Shown: piece by piece, positions 17,348-27,080 of the stretch
Layout of the letters: each line of letters opens with the position of its first letter
Numbering within the stretch: position 1 is the stretch's first letter
DNA from: Thermobispora bispora DSM 43833
Lineage (GTDB): Bacteria > Actinomycetota > Actinomycetes > Streptosporangiales > Streptosporangiaceae
Assembly: GCF_000092645.1 (NCBI RefSeq)
Contig: NC_014165.1
Span: 3,596,001 to 3,660,000 of the forward strand
Reading direction: 5' to 3'
Length of the DNA stretch: 64,000 nucleotides
Translations under genes and position numbers: made by a program
Notes under the pieces: model-generated
What the model was told of the DNA's origin: nothing
The model's database searches: none
Seen by the model: the letters and a program-made list of their open reading frames with translations, nothing else

Positions 17348-18733
17348 ATGGCACAAATCGGTAAGCTGCAGCCCATGCGTGCGCCCTCCGGATACCTGTT
17401 GGCCGGGCGCTACCGGCTCATCGAGCCGGTCGGCCGCGGCGGGATGGGCACCGTCTGGCGAGCCCGTGACGAACTGCTCGACCGGGAGGTCGCGGTCAAG
17501 GAGGTACGCCTTCCGAACATCCTCGACGAGGATCTGCGTGCCGAGCTGTGCGCGCGGACCGAACGGGAGGGCAGGGCGACCGCGATGGTCACGCATCCCT
17601 CCGTGATCACGGTCTTCGACGTGATCACGGAGGATGACCGGCCGTGGATCGTGATGGAGCTCCTCAAGGCCAAGTCCCTTGAGGAGCTCGTCCGGCTGGA
17701 GGGCCCGCTGCCCCCGCACCGGGTCGCCAAGATCGGGCTGCAGCTCGTCGGCGCGCTCCAGGCCGTCCACGCCAAGGGGATCCTGCACCGGGACGTGAAG
17801 CCGAGCAACGTCCTGGTCGACAGCGGCGACCGGGCGGTGCTCACCGACTTCGGCCTCGCGGTGCTGGAGGGCGACACCTCGCTCACGCAGGCGGGCATCG
17901 TGCTGGGCTCGGCCGGATACATCGCGCCGGAGCGGATCCTGGGCGCGAAGGCGAGCCCCGCGGCGGACCTGTGGTCACTGGGCGCCACGCTCTACACGGC
18001 CGTGGAGGGACACGGCCTCCACGGCCGCCGCAACGCGGCCGCCGCGCTCGCCGCGCTCACCAACGGCGCCCCGATCCCGATGGAGCGCGCGGGGCCGCTC
18101 GCCCCGATCCTGCGCGGGCTGCTCCAGATCGATCCCGCCTCCCGGCTCGACAGCGAACGCGCCGCGGCGATGCTCGCGAAGGTCGCGGCCGGGGGCACCG
18201 TGGACGAGCCCCGCATCCCCGGGCCGCAGGCCCTGTCCCCCGGCACCGCCCCCGCCGGCGCCCAGCGGCCGCGGCCCCGCGGGCTGCACCGCGCCGACGG
18301 CGGGCGGACGCTCCGGACGGACGCGAAGCCGCCCCGCGAGAGCGGCGCGTCCTCCGGCACCCCGTACGGCCACCCGCAGCCGGCCCACCCGCGGCCCGCT
18401 CACCCGCAGTCCCGGCCCCCGCAGCTCTCCTGGCACTCCGGAGGCCCCGGCGAGCGGCAGCGGCCGCAGCCCGCGGTCCCGGGCCGCCACGCGTCCTCCG
18501 GGAGCGCCCACCGCGCCGCCGGGCAGGCCCCGTCCCGCCCGCCGCAGCGGGAGACCGGCCGGCACCGCATCGTCGCGCAGCCTCAGGCGGCGTCCCCGCA
18601 GCGCCGCCGCAGCGAGGGCGTCCACCGGAAGCCGTCGGGATTCTCCGTACGGCTGAACGCGGCGAAGCAGGCAATGGCTCGGATCACCCGTCTGGTGCTG
18701 CAGGGGAAATGGCGGCAAATATTTAGCAAGTAA
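17348..18733 (+). CDS. Hanks-type serine/threonine protein kinase, no transmembrane helix
   Basis: A 461-residue kinase. The PknB-like catalytic domain spans about residues 20-275: glycine loop GRGGMGTVW near 29-37, ATP-binding K51 in VAVKEV, catalytic HRDVKPSN with D149, DFG at 167-169 and a GSAGYIAPE activation-segment end. After it comes a 170-residue Pro/Arg/Gln-rich linker, then a conserved-looking basic amphipathic C-terminus (ITRLVLQGKWRQIFSK). No membrane helix is present, unlike its neighbour, so it is probably cytosolic or peripherally membrane-bound through the amphipathic end. ATG 17348 has AGGT upstream; ATGs at 17330 and 17375 are alternatives. It is followed on the same strand by a second kinase gene. 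Confidence 0.92.
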   Translation: MAQIGKLQPMRAPSGYLLAGRYRLIEPVGRGGMGTVWRARDELLDREVAVKEVRLPNILDEDLRAELCARTEREGRATAMVTHPSVITVFDVITEDDRPWIVMELLKAKSLEELVRLEGPLPPHRVAKIGLQLVGALQAVHAKGILHRDVKPSNVLVDSGDRAVLTDFGLAVLEGDTSLTQAGIVLGSAGYIAPERILGAKASPAADLWSLGATLYTAVEGHGLHGRRNAAAALAALTNGAPIPMERAGPLAPILRGLLQIDPASRLDSERAAAMLAKVAAGGTVDEPRIPGPQALSPGTAPAGAQRPRPRGLHRADGGRTLRTDAKPPRESGASSGTPYGHPQPAHPRPAHPQSRPPQLSWHSGGPGERQRPQPAVPGRHASSGSAHRAAGQAPSRPPQRETGRHRIVAQPQAASPQRRRSEGVHRKPSGFSVRLNAAKQAMARITRLVLQGKWRQIFSK

Positions 18734-18761
18734 CTCGAAAGCCATAATCAGCGCCAATCGC

Positions 18762-18767
18762 TATCTT
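18762..18767 (+). promoter_or_regulatory. Possible -10 box for a leaderless kinase mRNA
   Basis: TATCTT ends 7 bases before the ATG at 18775 and no ribosome-binding site is visible. This fits a leaderless transcript; no convincing -35 box is present. Confidence 0.3.
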
Positions 18768-18774
18768 TTGTGCC

Positions 18775-21075
18775 ATGCCCGAACAGCAACCGCGGCTGCT
18801 CGCGGGCCGCTATGAGCTTCGTACGGTGATCGGCCGGGGAACGATGGGCGCGGTCTGGCGCGCCTTCGATCGATCACTCGGGCGCGAGGTCGCCGTCAAG
18901 GAGATCCGCCAGGACGCGGCGCTCAGCCCCGAGCAGCGGCGGGAACTGCGGGAACGCATGATCCGGGAAGGCCGGATCGCGGCCAAGATCCGGCACCAGT
19001 GCGTGGCGACCGTCCACGACGCGATCGAGGTGGACGGCCGGCCGTGGATCATCATGGAGCTGATCGACGGCCGGTCCCTGGAAAAGGTGATCGAGGACGA
19101 GGGACCGCTGCCGCCCCGGCTGGTGGCGGAGATGGGGTGCGACCTCCTCGACGCGCTGCGCACCGCGCACTCCCTGGGGATCCTGCACCGGGACGTCAAG
19201 CCGGCGAACGTCCTGATCACCGACACCGGGCGGGTGGTGCTCACCGACTTCGGCATCGCCAAGGCGGACGGTGACAGCCCGCTCACCCAGACCGGCATGG
19301 TGATCGGCTCCCCCGGCTACACCGCCCCCGAGCGGGTCCGCGGCGAGCACACCGGCCCGGAGTCCGACCTGTGGTCGCTCGGCGCCACCCTGTACTTCGC
19401 CGTCGAGGGACGGCCCGCCTTCGAGCGCGCCTCGGTGAGCGAGACCCTCGACGCGCTGCTCACCCAGGACGCGCCCCCGCCCACCCAGGCCGGCCCGCTG
19501 CGGCCGATCATCGAAGGCCTGCTGGTGAAGGACCACCGCAAGCGGCTCACCGCGGAGCGGGCGGCCATGATGCTCCGGCTCGTCGCCGACACCCCCACCG
19601 GCGACCTCGCCGCGGTCCGCGCCGACTCCGGCCCGGCCCGCCGTCCGGGCTCCTCCGCCGCGCCACGGCCGCCGGCACAGCCCGGCCGCTCCCCGGCGCC
19701 CGCCCGGCCGGAGACGGCCGCCGCCGAGGATCAGACCATCGTCATGCCCATCCGCCCGCCGGCCGCCCCCGGCTCCCCCGCCCCGGCCGCCGGCGGACCC
19801 GCCGCGCCGGGCCAGGGCGCCGTCCCCGGGCCCGCCACCACCGGCCAGGCCGCCGTCCCCGGGCCCGCCACCGCCGGCAGGGCCACCCCGGCCTCCGGAT
19901 CCGCCACACCGCACGGGCCCGCGGCTCCGTTCCCCGGGCCGGCCGCGCCGGGCGATCGGGCGCCGGCCCCGCCACCCGGCCCCGGCACGCCAGGCGGCGC
20001 ACCCGCCGTACCCGCCGCGGCCGCTCCGGACGGCCCACGACCCGGCACCGCCACCGGGCCCGGCACCGCCTCACGCCCGCCCGCGGCGCCCGGGTCCGCC
20101 TGGGCGGACGCCGCACCGCCGCCACCGGCCGGCGACGAGACCGGCGGGCCGATCGGCGCCCACGACGTCACCGTCCCCCGCCGCCTGCCCACGCCGGGCC
20201 ACCCCGGCGCTCCGGCCGGCCCTGAGCGGCCCGGCCCGGCCGCGCCCCCGCCCGCCGGTGCGCCGCAGATGCCGACCGGCCCCGGCCCGGCTCACCCGGA
20301 CCATGCCGGGCAGGGCGCACCCGCCCCCGCCGCCGGCCCCGTCCCGGCCCCGGCGGCCTCCGGGCCCGAGACGGCCCCGCAGCAGGGGAGACCGCGCGGG
20401 CTCGGCACCGACCTGTTCGCCATGCGCGGGCCGAAGCCGCCCGACGTCGGGCATCGCGTCCGGGTGCTCGTGCTGATGGGGCTGTCCGTCCTCGCCTTCA
20501 TCCTCCTGGTGATCGTGGCGATGGCGGCCTTCGGCGAGTCACGCCGCACGGGCACGGACGCCCAGGGCGTGCGGGTGCTGGTGAGCCTGCCGGGCCTGCC
20601 CGGGCAGGTCCCGCTCACCTCCCCCTCCCCCGGCATGCGCCGGCACACGGCGACCGGCTTCACCATCGACGTGCCGGCGCGGCTCCGGGTCACCCCGTCC
20701 GACCGGGGCGTGCTCTTCCACGAGAACGGCCTGCGCATCCGGGTGACGCAGGCCGCACGGCCGGCCGTGACCGCCCTGCAGGCGGCCGAGGACGCGGCGG
20801 CCAAGGCGCGGTACCCCGGCTACACGCTCATCCGGGTCAACCCGGTGCGGCCGTCGCCGTACCCGCAGGCCGAGGCGGCCGACTGGGAGTACACCTACCG
20901 CTCCGGCGGCACGACCGTGCACGTGCTCAGCCGCTGGGTGGCCGCCCCCGGCGGCGTGCCGTACGTGATCTCCTGGTCGGCGCCGGAGCGCGCCTGGGCG
21001 CGGCACGCCACGGAACGGAACATTGTCCTGGAGTCGTTCCTGCCGACCGCCGGGAGCACGCCCGCGGCCACCTGA
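18775..21075 (+). CDS. Transmembrane serine/threonine protein kinase
   Basis: A 766-residue membrane kinase. Catalytic domain about residues 11-270: GRGTMGAVW glycine loop, K42 in [14 protein letters not shown] with D140, DFG at 158-160 and [10 protein letters not shown] long Pro/Ala/Gly-rich linker (about 285-550) leads to one membrane helix (about 563-585, [20 protein letters not shown]) and an extracellular domain of about 170 residues. That domain contains [18 protein letters not shown] and [14 protein letters not shown], a fold I do not recognise and not a PASTA repeat. ATG 18775 may be leaderless, with TATCTT at 18762-18767. It ends 12 bases before fumC, so the two are probably co-transcribed. 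Its targets are unknown. Confidence 0.93.
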   Translation: MPEQQPRLLAGRYELRTVIGRGTMGAVWRAFDRSLGREVAVKEIRQDAALSPEQRRELRERMIREGRIAAKIRHQCVATVHDAIEVDGRPWIIMELIDGRSLEKVIEDEGPLPPRLVAEMGCDLLDALRTAHSLGILHRDVKPANVLITDTGRVVLTDFGIAKADGDSPLTQTGMVIGSPGYTAPERVRGEHTGPESDLWSLGATLYFAVEGRPAFERASVSETLDALLTQDAPPPTQAGPLRPIIEGLLVKDHRKRLTAERAAMMLRLVADTPTGDLAAVRADSGPARRPGSSAAPRPPAQPGRSPAPARPETAAAEDQTIVMPIRPPAAPGSPAPAAGGPAAPGQGAVPGPATTGQAAVPGPATAGRATPASGSATPHGPAAPFPGPAAPGDRAPAPPPGPGTPGGAPAVPAAAAPDGPRPGTATGPGTASRPPAAPGSAWADAAPPPPAGDETGGPIGAHDVTVPRRLPTPGHPGAPAGPERPGPAAPPPAGAPQMPTGPGPAHPDHAGQGAPAPAAGPVPAPAASGPETAPQQGRPRGLGTDLFAMRGPKPPDVGHRVRVLVLMGLSVLAFILLVIVAMAAFGESRRTGTDAQGVRVLVSLPGLPGQVPLTSPSPGMRRHTATGFTIDVPARLRVTPSDRGVLFHENGLRIRVTQAARPAVTALQAAEDAAAKARYPGYTLIRVNPVRPSPYPQAEAADWEYTYRSGGTTVHVLSRWVAAPGGVPYVISWSAPERAWARHATERNIVLESFLPTAGSTPAAT

Positions 21076-21087
21076 TAGGACAGATCC

Positions 21088-22482
21088 ATGGACGAGTATC
21101 GCGTCGAGCACGACTCCATGGGCGAGGTACGGGTACCGGCGCGTGCCAAGTGGCGGGCGCAGACCCAGCGGGCGGTGGAGAACTTCCCGGTATCCGGCCA
21201 GGGCCTGGAGCCGGCGCACATCGCCGCCCTTGCCCGGATCAAGGCCGCCTGCGCGAAGGTGAACGCCGCGTACGGCGTGATCCCCCGCGACATGGCCGAG
21301 GCGATCCAGGAGGCCGCGCAGGAGGTGATCGAGGGACGCTGGAACGACCAGTTCCCCGTCGACGTCTTCCAGACCGGGTCGGGCACCTCGTCCAACATGA
21401 ACGTCAACGAGGTGATCGCCACCCTCGCCGAGGAGCGGCTGGGCCGTCCGGTGCACCCGAACGACCACGTCAACGCCTCCCAGTCGTCCAACGACGTGTT
21501 CCCGTCCTCGATCCACATCGCGGCGACGGAGATGGTGGTGCACGGGCTCACCCCAGCCCTGGAGCACCTCGCCACCGAGCTCGAGGAGAAGGCGGCCGAG
21601 TTCGCCGACGTGGTGAAGGCCGGCCGTACCCACCTGATGGACGCCACGCCGGTCACGCTCGGCCAGGAGTTCGGCGGCTACGCCACCCAGATCGAGCTGG
21701 GGATCGAGCGGCTGCAGGCGGTGCTGCCGCGCGTCGCCGAGCTCCCGCTGGGCGGCACCGCGGTGGGCACCGGGGTGAACGTGCCGGGCCCGCGCTGGGC
21801 GGCCGACGTGATCGAGGAGCTGAGCCGGATGACCGGCCTGCCGTTCACCGAGGCGCGGGACCACTTCGAGGCGCAGGGCGCGCGGGACGCCCTGGTCGAG
21901 CTCTCCGGCGTGCTCAAGGTGATCGCGGTATCGCTCAACAAGATCGCGAATGACCTGCGCTGGATGGGGTCGGGGCCGCGCACCGGGCTCGCCGAGATCA
22001 ACCTGCCCGACCTGCAGCCCGGTTCGTCGATCATGCCGGCGAAGGTCAACCCGGTCGTCCCCGAGGCGGTCACCATGGTCGCCGCGCAGGTCATCGGGAA
22101 CGACACCACGGTCACCCTCGCCGGGGCCTCCGGCGCGTTCGAGCTCAACGTGATGCTCCCGGTGATCGCCCGGAACGTCCTGGAGTCGATCCGGCTGCTC
22201 ACCAACGTCTCCCGGCTGCTCGCCGACCGGTGCGTCAGCGGGATCACCGCGAACGTGGCGCGGCTGCGGGAGTACGCCGAGTCCTCCCCGTCGATCGTCA
22301 CCCCGCTCAACCGGTACGTCGGGTACGAGGAGGCGGCCCGGATCGCCAAGCAGGCGCTCCAGGAGGGCAAGACGATCAAGCAGGTGGTGATCGAGCGCGG
22401 TCACGTGGCGGCCGGCCGGATCACCGAGGAGGAGCTCGACCGGGTCCTCGACGTGCTCGCCATGACCCGCCGCCCCACCTGA
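21088..22482 (+). CDS. fumC: Fumarate hydratase, class II
   Basis: Class II fumarase is an oxygen-stable, metal-free member of the aspartase/fumarase superfamily that interconverts fumarate and malate. The 464-residue protein has the expected motifs: [14 protein letters not shown] near 94, [17 protein letters not shown] near 127, [17 protein letters not shown] near 175, and the superfamily signature [11 protein letters not shown] near 312. It begins 12 bases after the transmembrane kinase gene and a second fumarase (class I) lies upstream of the kinase pair. The co-location of kinases and two fumarases hints at regulated central metabolism, but no direct evidence of phosphorylation exists in the sequence. 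Confidence 0.96.
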   Translation: MDEYRVEHDSMGEVRVPARAKWRAQTQRAVENFPVSGQGLEPAHIAALARIKAACAKVNAAYGVIPRDMAEAIQEAAQEVIEGRWNDQFPVDVFQTGSGTSSNMNVNEVIATLAEERLGRPVHPNDHVNASQSSNDVFPSSIHIAATEMVVHGLTPALEHLATELEEKAAEFADVVKAGRTHLMDATPVTLGQEFGGYATQIELGIERLQAVLPRVAELPLGGTAVGTGVNVPGPRWAADVIEELSRMTGLPFTEARDHFEAQGARDALVELSGVLKVIAVSLNKIANDLRWMGSGPRTGLAEINLPDLQPGSSIMPAKVNPVVPEAVTMVAAQVIGNDTTVTLAGASGAFELNVMLPVIARNVLESIRLLTNVSRLLADRCVSGITANVARLREYAESSPSIVTPLNRYVGYEEAARIAKQALQEGKTIKQVVIERGHVAAGRITEEELDRVLDVLAMTRRPT

Positions 22483-22630
22483 GCTCAGCACGACGGCCGG
22501 TCAAGAACGGAGCATCTGCGAAAGGCGCGGCCTCAGTGTCTGGCCTTGGGGTGGCAGGGCGCTCTCAGGCGACGCGAAAGCGACATCCGGCCGCGGGCGG
22601 CGCTCCCAAGGCTTACCGGCAGGCGAACTG

Positions 22631-23461
22631 TCACTCGCGGACCCAGGTGGTGAGCTCGAATTCCACCGTGGGGATCGTATTGCCGATTCCCGCGTTGTAG
22701 GCGATGTTCGTTATGGTCGCCCGTGCCACGCGCCCGGTCTGGGTGATCGCGCAAAGCGCGGCGCCCACCTCGAACCCGACCTCCTCAGCGCCTGCACCCT
22801 TCTCAATGTTCAGGCTACCGAGCGACGCCGCCGACGCCGCTGCCGCGCACTGTTCCGGGCCGGCCTCCGCGCCCTTTCTCAACAGGCCGACAGAGGTGTT
22901 CTGACGCACGATCAGATTGGCATCGGCGCAAGTCTCATAGACCATGTCTATGGCGTCCCGTTGCGCCTGGCTGAGCTCACTCGCATTGGTCACCCGGCGA
23001 GTGATGGGATTGTCTCCACCGGTAGGACTCCCGTCGAAGTCGACGGCAATGTAAGGACTGCAGGTCCTGCCGTCGTGAGCGCTCCGGATGGTGAGCGGAA
23101 TACCGGAATGCTCAAGGCGGTACGATCCCGATTCGGACGTTTCCGAAGGGGCAGGACCACTGTCCGCTGAATTCTCTGCCCCGGTACCCGGCGACGTGGC
23201 CACATGGCCGCCCTGGACGAGCACGCTTCGGCTCGGGCTGTGCGTCGGTGAATCAGAGATGATCGGCTCATTCGGCCCGCCTCCGAGCAGCGGGATGAGC
23301 CCGACTGCGCAAGAAATCATCCCGGCGAGCCAATGGCCGATCTCCAGCGGGTGGGGTCGCCGATCCTCCGGGTGACGCACCCGGTTCACCCGCATGATTA
23401 TGGCCACTGCGAGAAGTATGCAACCAAGGACCAAAAATACGTAGAGAAACGGGTGATTCAT
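22631..23461 (-). CDS. Unrecognised membrane-anchored extracytoplasmic protein
   Basis: A 276-residue protein not matched to a family. Residues 5-23 (FLYVFLVLGCILLAVAIIM) and about 44-60 (WLAGMISCAVGLIPLLGG) are hydrophobic; a Ser/Thr/Pro-rich stretch (about 68-110) precedes a C-terminal domain of about 160 residues. That domain has four cysteines (in RTCSPY, ETCADAN, EQCAAA, ALCAIT), which could form disulfides outside the cell. ATG 23461 has GAGGGGG five bases upstream. Codons are visibly less GC-biased than in neighbouring genes, and the flanking DNA is also AT-richer, suggesting recent transfer. It is convergent with fumC. Function unknown. Confidence 0.7.
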   Translation of the reverse strand: MNHPFLYVFLVLGCILLAVAIIMRVNRVRHPEDRRPHPLEIGHWLAGMISCAVGLIPLLGGGPNEPIISDSPTHSPSRSVLVQGGHVATSPGTGAENSADSGPAPSETSESGSYRLEHSGIPLTIRSAHDGRTCSPYIAVDFDGSPTGGDNPITRRVTNASELSQAQRDAIDMVYETCADANLIVRQNTSVGLLRKGAEAGPEQCAAAASAASLGSLNIEKGAGAEEVGFEVGAALCAITQTGRVARATITNIAYNAGIGNTIPTVEFELTTWVRE

Positions 23462-24074
23462 CAGGCCCCCTCACACAGCCGAGGAGAGACAGGATCACCT
23501 GGGGACGCCAGTTTATAGATTGAACCCGCTATTGGTGTATCAATCACGCGTGCATGACCGATCGCCGGCGCGGCCGACTCATTCGCAGTCACGCGAGAAA
23601 ACACTTTGAAGCGGGGAACCGCAGCTCGATCGAGCCGGGTATGGCTCCGCAGCCCTCCGGTGATGTCTTCGCCCCACCTCGCATGCCACACGCGAGGAGG
23701 CCAGGGTGACCGCATGAAATGTGCGGTTGAATGCCGTTGAAAGGTTCAGACCGATTCGGTCGAGCGGCCCTCCGCAGCCGTGTCCACGGCTCTGCGGCTG
23801 CGGGCGGCGGCGAGCGAGTCACCCACCCCTGACCGGCCGGCTCCGGCGCGACGACGTGCCGCACACGGGGGCGAACAGACCGGAACCACCGGCCGGCGCG
23901 GCACCGATCGGAAGAGGCCTGGCCACAGGCGGGAACGCCTGTTGATGGACGGGCCGGGGCGTTCGTGGTGTCGCCAGCAGGCCGCCGGCCCGCCGCGATG
24001 GGCGGCCGGGTCCTGCGGCTCGCGGCCCACGGTGGGCACCGGCCCGCCGTAGCGGGCGGGCGGCGAGCAGCCGG
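23462..24074. other. 610-base AT-richer gap without a supportable gene
   Basis: Between the unrecognised membrane protein and the GT2-like gene the DNA is less GC-rich than the rest of the window (for example around 23510-23560). A minus-strand open frame at 23461-23715 would end exactly at the start of the membrane-protein gene, but its product looks random and it has no clear ribosome-binding site. No repeat or RNA was recognised. Confidence 0.45.
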
Positions 24075-26027
24075 TCAGGCGGGGATCCGGGCCCTGGATC
24101 GGACCCCGGCCAGGCGGCGCAGCCGTACCGCGACCCGCCGCACCAGCGAGGGCGCGGGGCGCACCGACGTGGGCGCCACCCGGACCTGCCCGCCGCGCCC
24201 CACCTCCAGGGCGAAGCGCAGGTCGACGTCCTTGCCGCCGGCCCGCAGGGTCGGCAGCCAGGAGCCGGGGCCGAGGAACTCCTCGGTGCTCACCCGGTTC
24301 ACCGGCACCTTGGCGACCAGCTGCCCGGCGAACCGGCCGGGGATCCCCGGTTCGACGAGGGCGGGCACCACCATGGCCCGGCCGCGCCCCTGCCGCTCGC
24401 GGAGCACCAGCTCCACCGGGGGACCGCCGCTCGGCGGCACGTACGGCACGGGCACCACCACGAACGCGTGCCCCTCCTGCTGGATCACCGAGGCCCGCGA
24501 GGAGACCAGGGCGATCGACTCGGGGAACGACCGCGGCTCCACGCAGACCCCGAGCTCGCCGCGCTCGGTCCAGCACGGCACCACGAGCCGCCGCATCGGC
24601 TCGGCGAGCACACCGGCGCAGGTCAGCCGCACGTCCGGGCGGGCGACCCTGGCCCGGCCGGGGTGGAGGCCGCGCATCCGGACGTGGACCTCCCACACCC
24701 CGGGGCCGAGCGGCCGGCCCAGCGCGGCCGTGCCCACGTCGAGCCGCGCCTGGCCGCTCACCCAGATCCGCACCCCGTCCCCGAGGTCGGTGCTGCCCAC
24801 CGAGCTGGTCACCGGCACCAGGTAGGTGTCCCCGGTGGCCTCGTCGCGGACGTACACCTCCAGGCGGGTCCGCCGTACCGCGTCGGTGACGTCCACGGTC
24901 TCCGCGGGGAACAGGTCCGCGAGCTGCGCGGGGGGCGACCACAGCAGGCGGCCGTCCTCCTCCCGGAACCGCATCGGCCGGCCGTCGGCATGGAGGATCT
25001 CGGCGCCGAGGTCGAGGACGAGCACGCCCTGCTCCCAGCGCATGTCGCGCAGCTCGGCCCGGAACCTGGTGCCGCGCAGCGCCTGGCCGAGCACGGCCAG
25101 CGCATCGGGCCGGTCCCGGCGGAGCAGGGCGGCGCGGGCCCGGTGGTGGAGCGGGAGGTGCGCGTCCACGGTCTCGGGCACCCGCTCCAGGGTGAACCGG
25201 CGCAGGAACGAGAAGAGCACGGCCCGCTCCTCCGGGCCGGCGGCGAGGTAGCGCCCGCCCAGCCGGCGCAGGCCGAGCACCCGGTACCAGTGCGCGTAGA
25301 TCCGGTCCCGCCGGACGCCGGGCTCGGTGTGCGCGTCGATGGCGTCGAAGATCGCGTTCAATCCGTCGAAGAGCGCCTCGGCGGACGGCTGCTCCTCCGC
25401 GGCCGGTCCCAGGTGGCAGCAGACCTCGTCGGCGAGCACCGTGATCACCTTTGCGCTGAGGTACGCCTTGGTGACGAAGGTCTCCTCCGACAGCGGGCGA
25501 TCGGGGAAGCGGAGCTGGCGCGCCTCGAGGAACTCGCGGCTGAACAGCTTGTGCGCGGTGGGCAGGGCGAGGAGGTGGTCGCGGAGCACGTCGGCGCGGA
25601 TCCGGCTCTCCGCGAAGGCGGCCGGCGGCACGGCCCCGGGGCGCCGGTCGGCGAGCCTGCCGACGAGGATGTCGGCTCCGGACGCCACGGCCATGCCGTA
25701 CATCCGCTCCAGGGCGCTCGGCTCCAGGCGGTCGTACTGGTTCATCAGGTAGACGTACTCGCCCCGCGCCACGGAGAGCCCGACGTTGCGGCCGCGGGCC
25801 GGCGAGCCGGTGTGGTCGAGGTGGAGGACGCGGACGTTGGGCCGGAGCTCGGCGATCGCGTCCAGCCGCCGCAGGGTCCCGTCCGTGGAGCCGTCGTCCG
25901 CGAAGATGAGCTCACACTCCTCCGGCGGCAGCGACTGATCGAGCAGCGACCGCAGGCACGCGCCGAAGTCATCGTTCGTCAGGCCGGGGTTCGACACCGG
26001 TACGACCACGCTGACCTTCACACCCAT
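24075..26027 (-). CDS. Glycosyltransferase family 2-like protein with C-terminal beta-rich region
   Basis: A 650-residue protein. Residues 1-230 form a GT-A domain: VSVVVPVSNPG, FADDGSTDGT (nucleotide-binding Asp-Asp, 44-45), SPARGRNVGLSVARGEYVYLMNQYD. The usual metal-binding D-x-D after YLYFL is replaced here by NQYD (96-99), with one Asp kept. The acceptor-side motif LSEETFVTKAYL (179-190) is present. About 300-640 is rich in predicted strands and resembles the appended domains of TarS/TarP-like wall-polymer glycosyltransferases. No membrane helix is seen. The last 30 residues are Arg-rich. A role in surface-polymer decoration is inferred; loss of the DxD may mean altered metal use or a degenerate enzyme. 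Confidence 0.8.
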   Translation of the reverse strand: MGVKVSVVVPVSNPGLTNDDFGACLRSLLDQSLPPEECELIFADDGSTDGTLRRLDAIAELRPNVRVLHLDHTGSPARGRNVGLSVARGEYVYLMNQYDRLEPSALERMYGMAVASGADILVGRLADRRPGAVPPAAFAESRIRADVLRDHLLALPTAHKLFSREFLEARQLRFPDRPLSEETFVTKAYLSAKVITVLADEVCCHLGPAAEEQPSAEALFDGLNAIFDAIDAHTEPGVRRDRIYAHWYRVLGLRRLGGRYLAAGPEERAVLFSFLRRFTLERVPETVDAHLPLHHRARAALLRRDRPDALAVLGQALRGTRFRAELRDMRWEQGVLVLDLGAEILHADGRPMRFREEDGRLLWSPPAQLADLFPAETVDVTDAVRRTRLEVYVRDEATGDTYLVPVTSSVGSTDLGDGVRIWVSGQARLDVGTAALGRPLGPGVWEVHVRMRGLHPGRARVARPDVRLTCAGVLAEPMRRLVVPCWTERGELGVCVEPRSFPESIALVSSRASVIQQEGHAFVVVPVPYVPPSGGPPVELVLRERQGRGRAMVVPALVEPGIPGRFAGQLVAKVPVNRVSTEEFLGPGSWLPTLRAGGKDVDLRFALEVGRGGQVRVAPTSVRPAPSLVRRVAVRLRRLAGVRSRARIPA

Positions 26028-26112
26028 GAGGCCCAGGGTGCAACGCGGGCGGCGGCGGCTCGATCAGGCTTGCCGAAAGGTCAAGCAAATCTGACCAGAG
26101 TTTCGACCCCGC

Positions 26113-26829
26113 TCAGTACCAGCCTTTGGCCTGCGAGTGGGCCCACGCGGCGCACGGCGTGCCGTACCGGGCGGCGATGTAGTTGAGACCCCACTTGATC
26201 TGGGTCGCCGGGTTGGTCTGCCAGTCCGATCCGGCGCTCGCCATCTTGTGCCCGGGGAGGGCCTGGGGGATGCCGTAGGCGCCGCTGTAGCGGTTCATCG
26301 CCCGCTCGTTCCAGCCGCTCTCCTTGTCCCAGAGCCGCTCCAGGCAGCCCCACTGGTCGCCCCAGCCGCGCGCCTCGGCCATCTGCTTGCCGATCGCCTT
26401 GTTGCTGCCGGGGTTGGGCGTCGAGCCGGGCGGGAAGTTGTACGGCGCGAACCCTCCGCCGCCGGGGGCCTGCTTGACGATCTTCACCGGGGAGAGCTCG
26501 ACCTCGCGGTTCTCGCGGAGGGCCTTGAGCCGCTGCTTGCGGTAGGCCTGCACGGCGTGGGCCTTGAGCGCGTCGCTCTCCGGGTTGGGCGCGTACGGGT
26601 CCGCGGCCGCGGCGATGGCCAACGGGTCGAGCGGCGTGTGGGGCGCCTTGGCGTTCTCCCGTGCCGTGTGCACGAGGTACGCGGTGCCGCCGGCCAGGAC
26701 GGCGACGCTGACGCCGAGGATCGCGATCCGCTTGGGAGTCAGCCAGCGGGGGGTGGACCGGGCGCGCGACCTCCGGGCGTGGGCGCGGGACGCGGGCGCG
26801 CGCTCCTTTAGTTGCTGACCTGAGCTCAC
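26113..26829 (-). CDS. Membrane-anchored lytic transglycosylase-like protein
   Basis: A 238-residue protein with a basic cytoplasmic N-terminus, one membrane helix (about 35-54, IAILGVSVAVLAGGTAYLVH), a linker, and a C-terminal lysozyme-like domain from about 143. That domain has GCLERLWDKESGWNERA (candidate catalytic Glu170), NRYSGAYGIPQALPG and INWGL-like IKWGLNYIAARYG, the pattern of actinobacterial SLT-type peptidoglycan lytic enzymes. Cys162 and Cys226 could pair. GTG 26829 is the only reasonable start. It is divergent from the two-component operon, and an exact CRP-type palindrome lies 103 bases upstream. In mycobacteria the muralytic rpfA gene is under CRP control, so similar regulation is plausible here. 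Confidence 0.85.
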   Translation of the reverse strand: MSSGQQLKERAPASRAHARRSRARSTPRWLTPKRIAILGVSVAVLAGGTAYLVHTARENAKAPHTPLDPLAIAAAADPYAPNPESDALKAHAVQAYRKQRLKALRENREVELSPVKIVKQAPGGGGFAPYNFPPGSTPNPGSNKAIGKQMAEARGWGDQWGCLERLWDKESGWNERAMNRYSGAYGIPQALPGHKMASAGSDWQTNPATQIKWGLNYIAARYGTPCAAWAHSQAKGWY

Positions 26830-26931
26830 GGCCTACGAGCTTGCCGTAACTTGACGATCTTCGCAGCCTGATCGGGCGACTGGATTAGGTTTTCACGGCT
26901 TTAGCACTGGTCACTGCAGTTTTTCACTGTA

Positions 26932-26947
26932 TGTGATTTTTGTCACA
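26932..26947. promoter_or_regulatory. CRP-type palindrome between lytic transglycosylase and two-component genes
   Basis: TGTGATTTTTGTCACA is an exact TGTGA-N6-TCACA. It lies 103 bases upstream of the lytic transglycosylase start and 134 bases upstream of the response-regulator start, in an unusually AT-rich stretch (about 26875-26975). Binding by a CRP/FNR-family protein is inferred. Confidence 0.6.
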
Positions 26948-27032
26948 TGGATTCGTTTCAATGATCATTACCGCACGTCCCGGAATCCCGGCACCCCCGA
27001 CTCTCGGCGCGGCCACCGTCTGTTTACGCTTG

Positions 27033-27045
27033 AGTTACGTTAACT
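27033..27045. promoter_or_regulatory. Short inverted repeat upstream of the response regulator
   Basis: AGTTA-CGT-TAACT is a perfect 5-base inverted repeat about 23 bases before a CATAAT (27068-27073) that could be the -10 box of a leaderless mRNA starting at GTG 27081. It could be an autoregulatory site; this is inference. Confidence 0.35.
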
Positions 27046-27080
27046 GGGGAGTTTGACGGTATCCGCCCATAATTGTCCAC

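Noticed and set aside
23461-23715. 84-codon minus-strand frame ending at the start of the unrecognised membrane protein
   Set aside because: The stop/start overlap is suggestive of coupling, but the product looks random and the downstream gene has its own good ribosome-binding site.
26830-27080. A c-di-AMP (ydaO-type) riboswitch before the lytic transglycosylase gene, as seen near some muralytic genes
   Set aside because: No match to the conserved ydaO core could be found in the leader.
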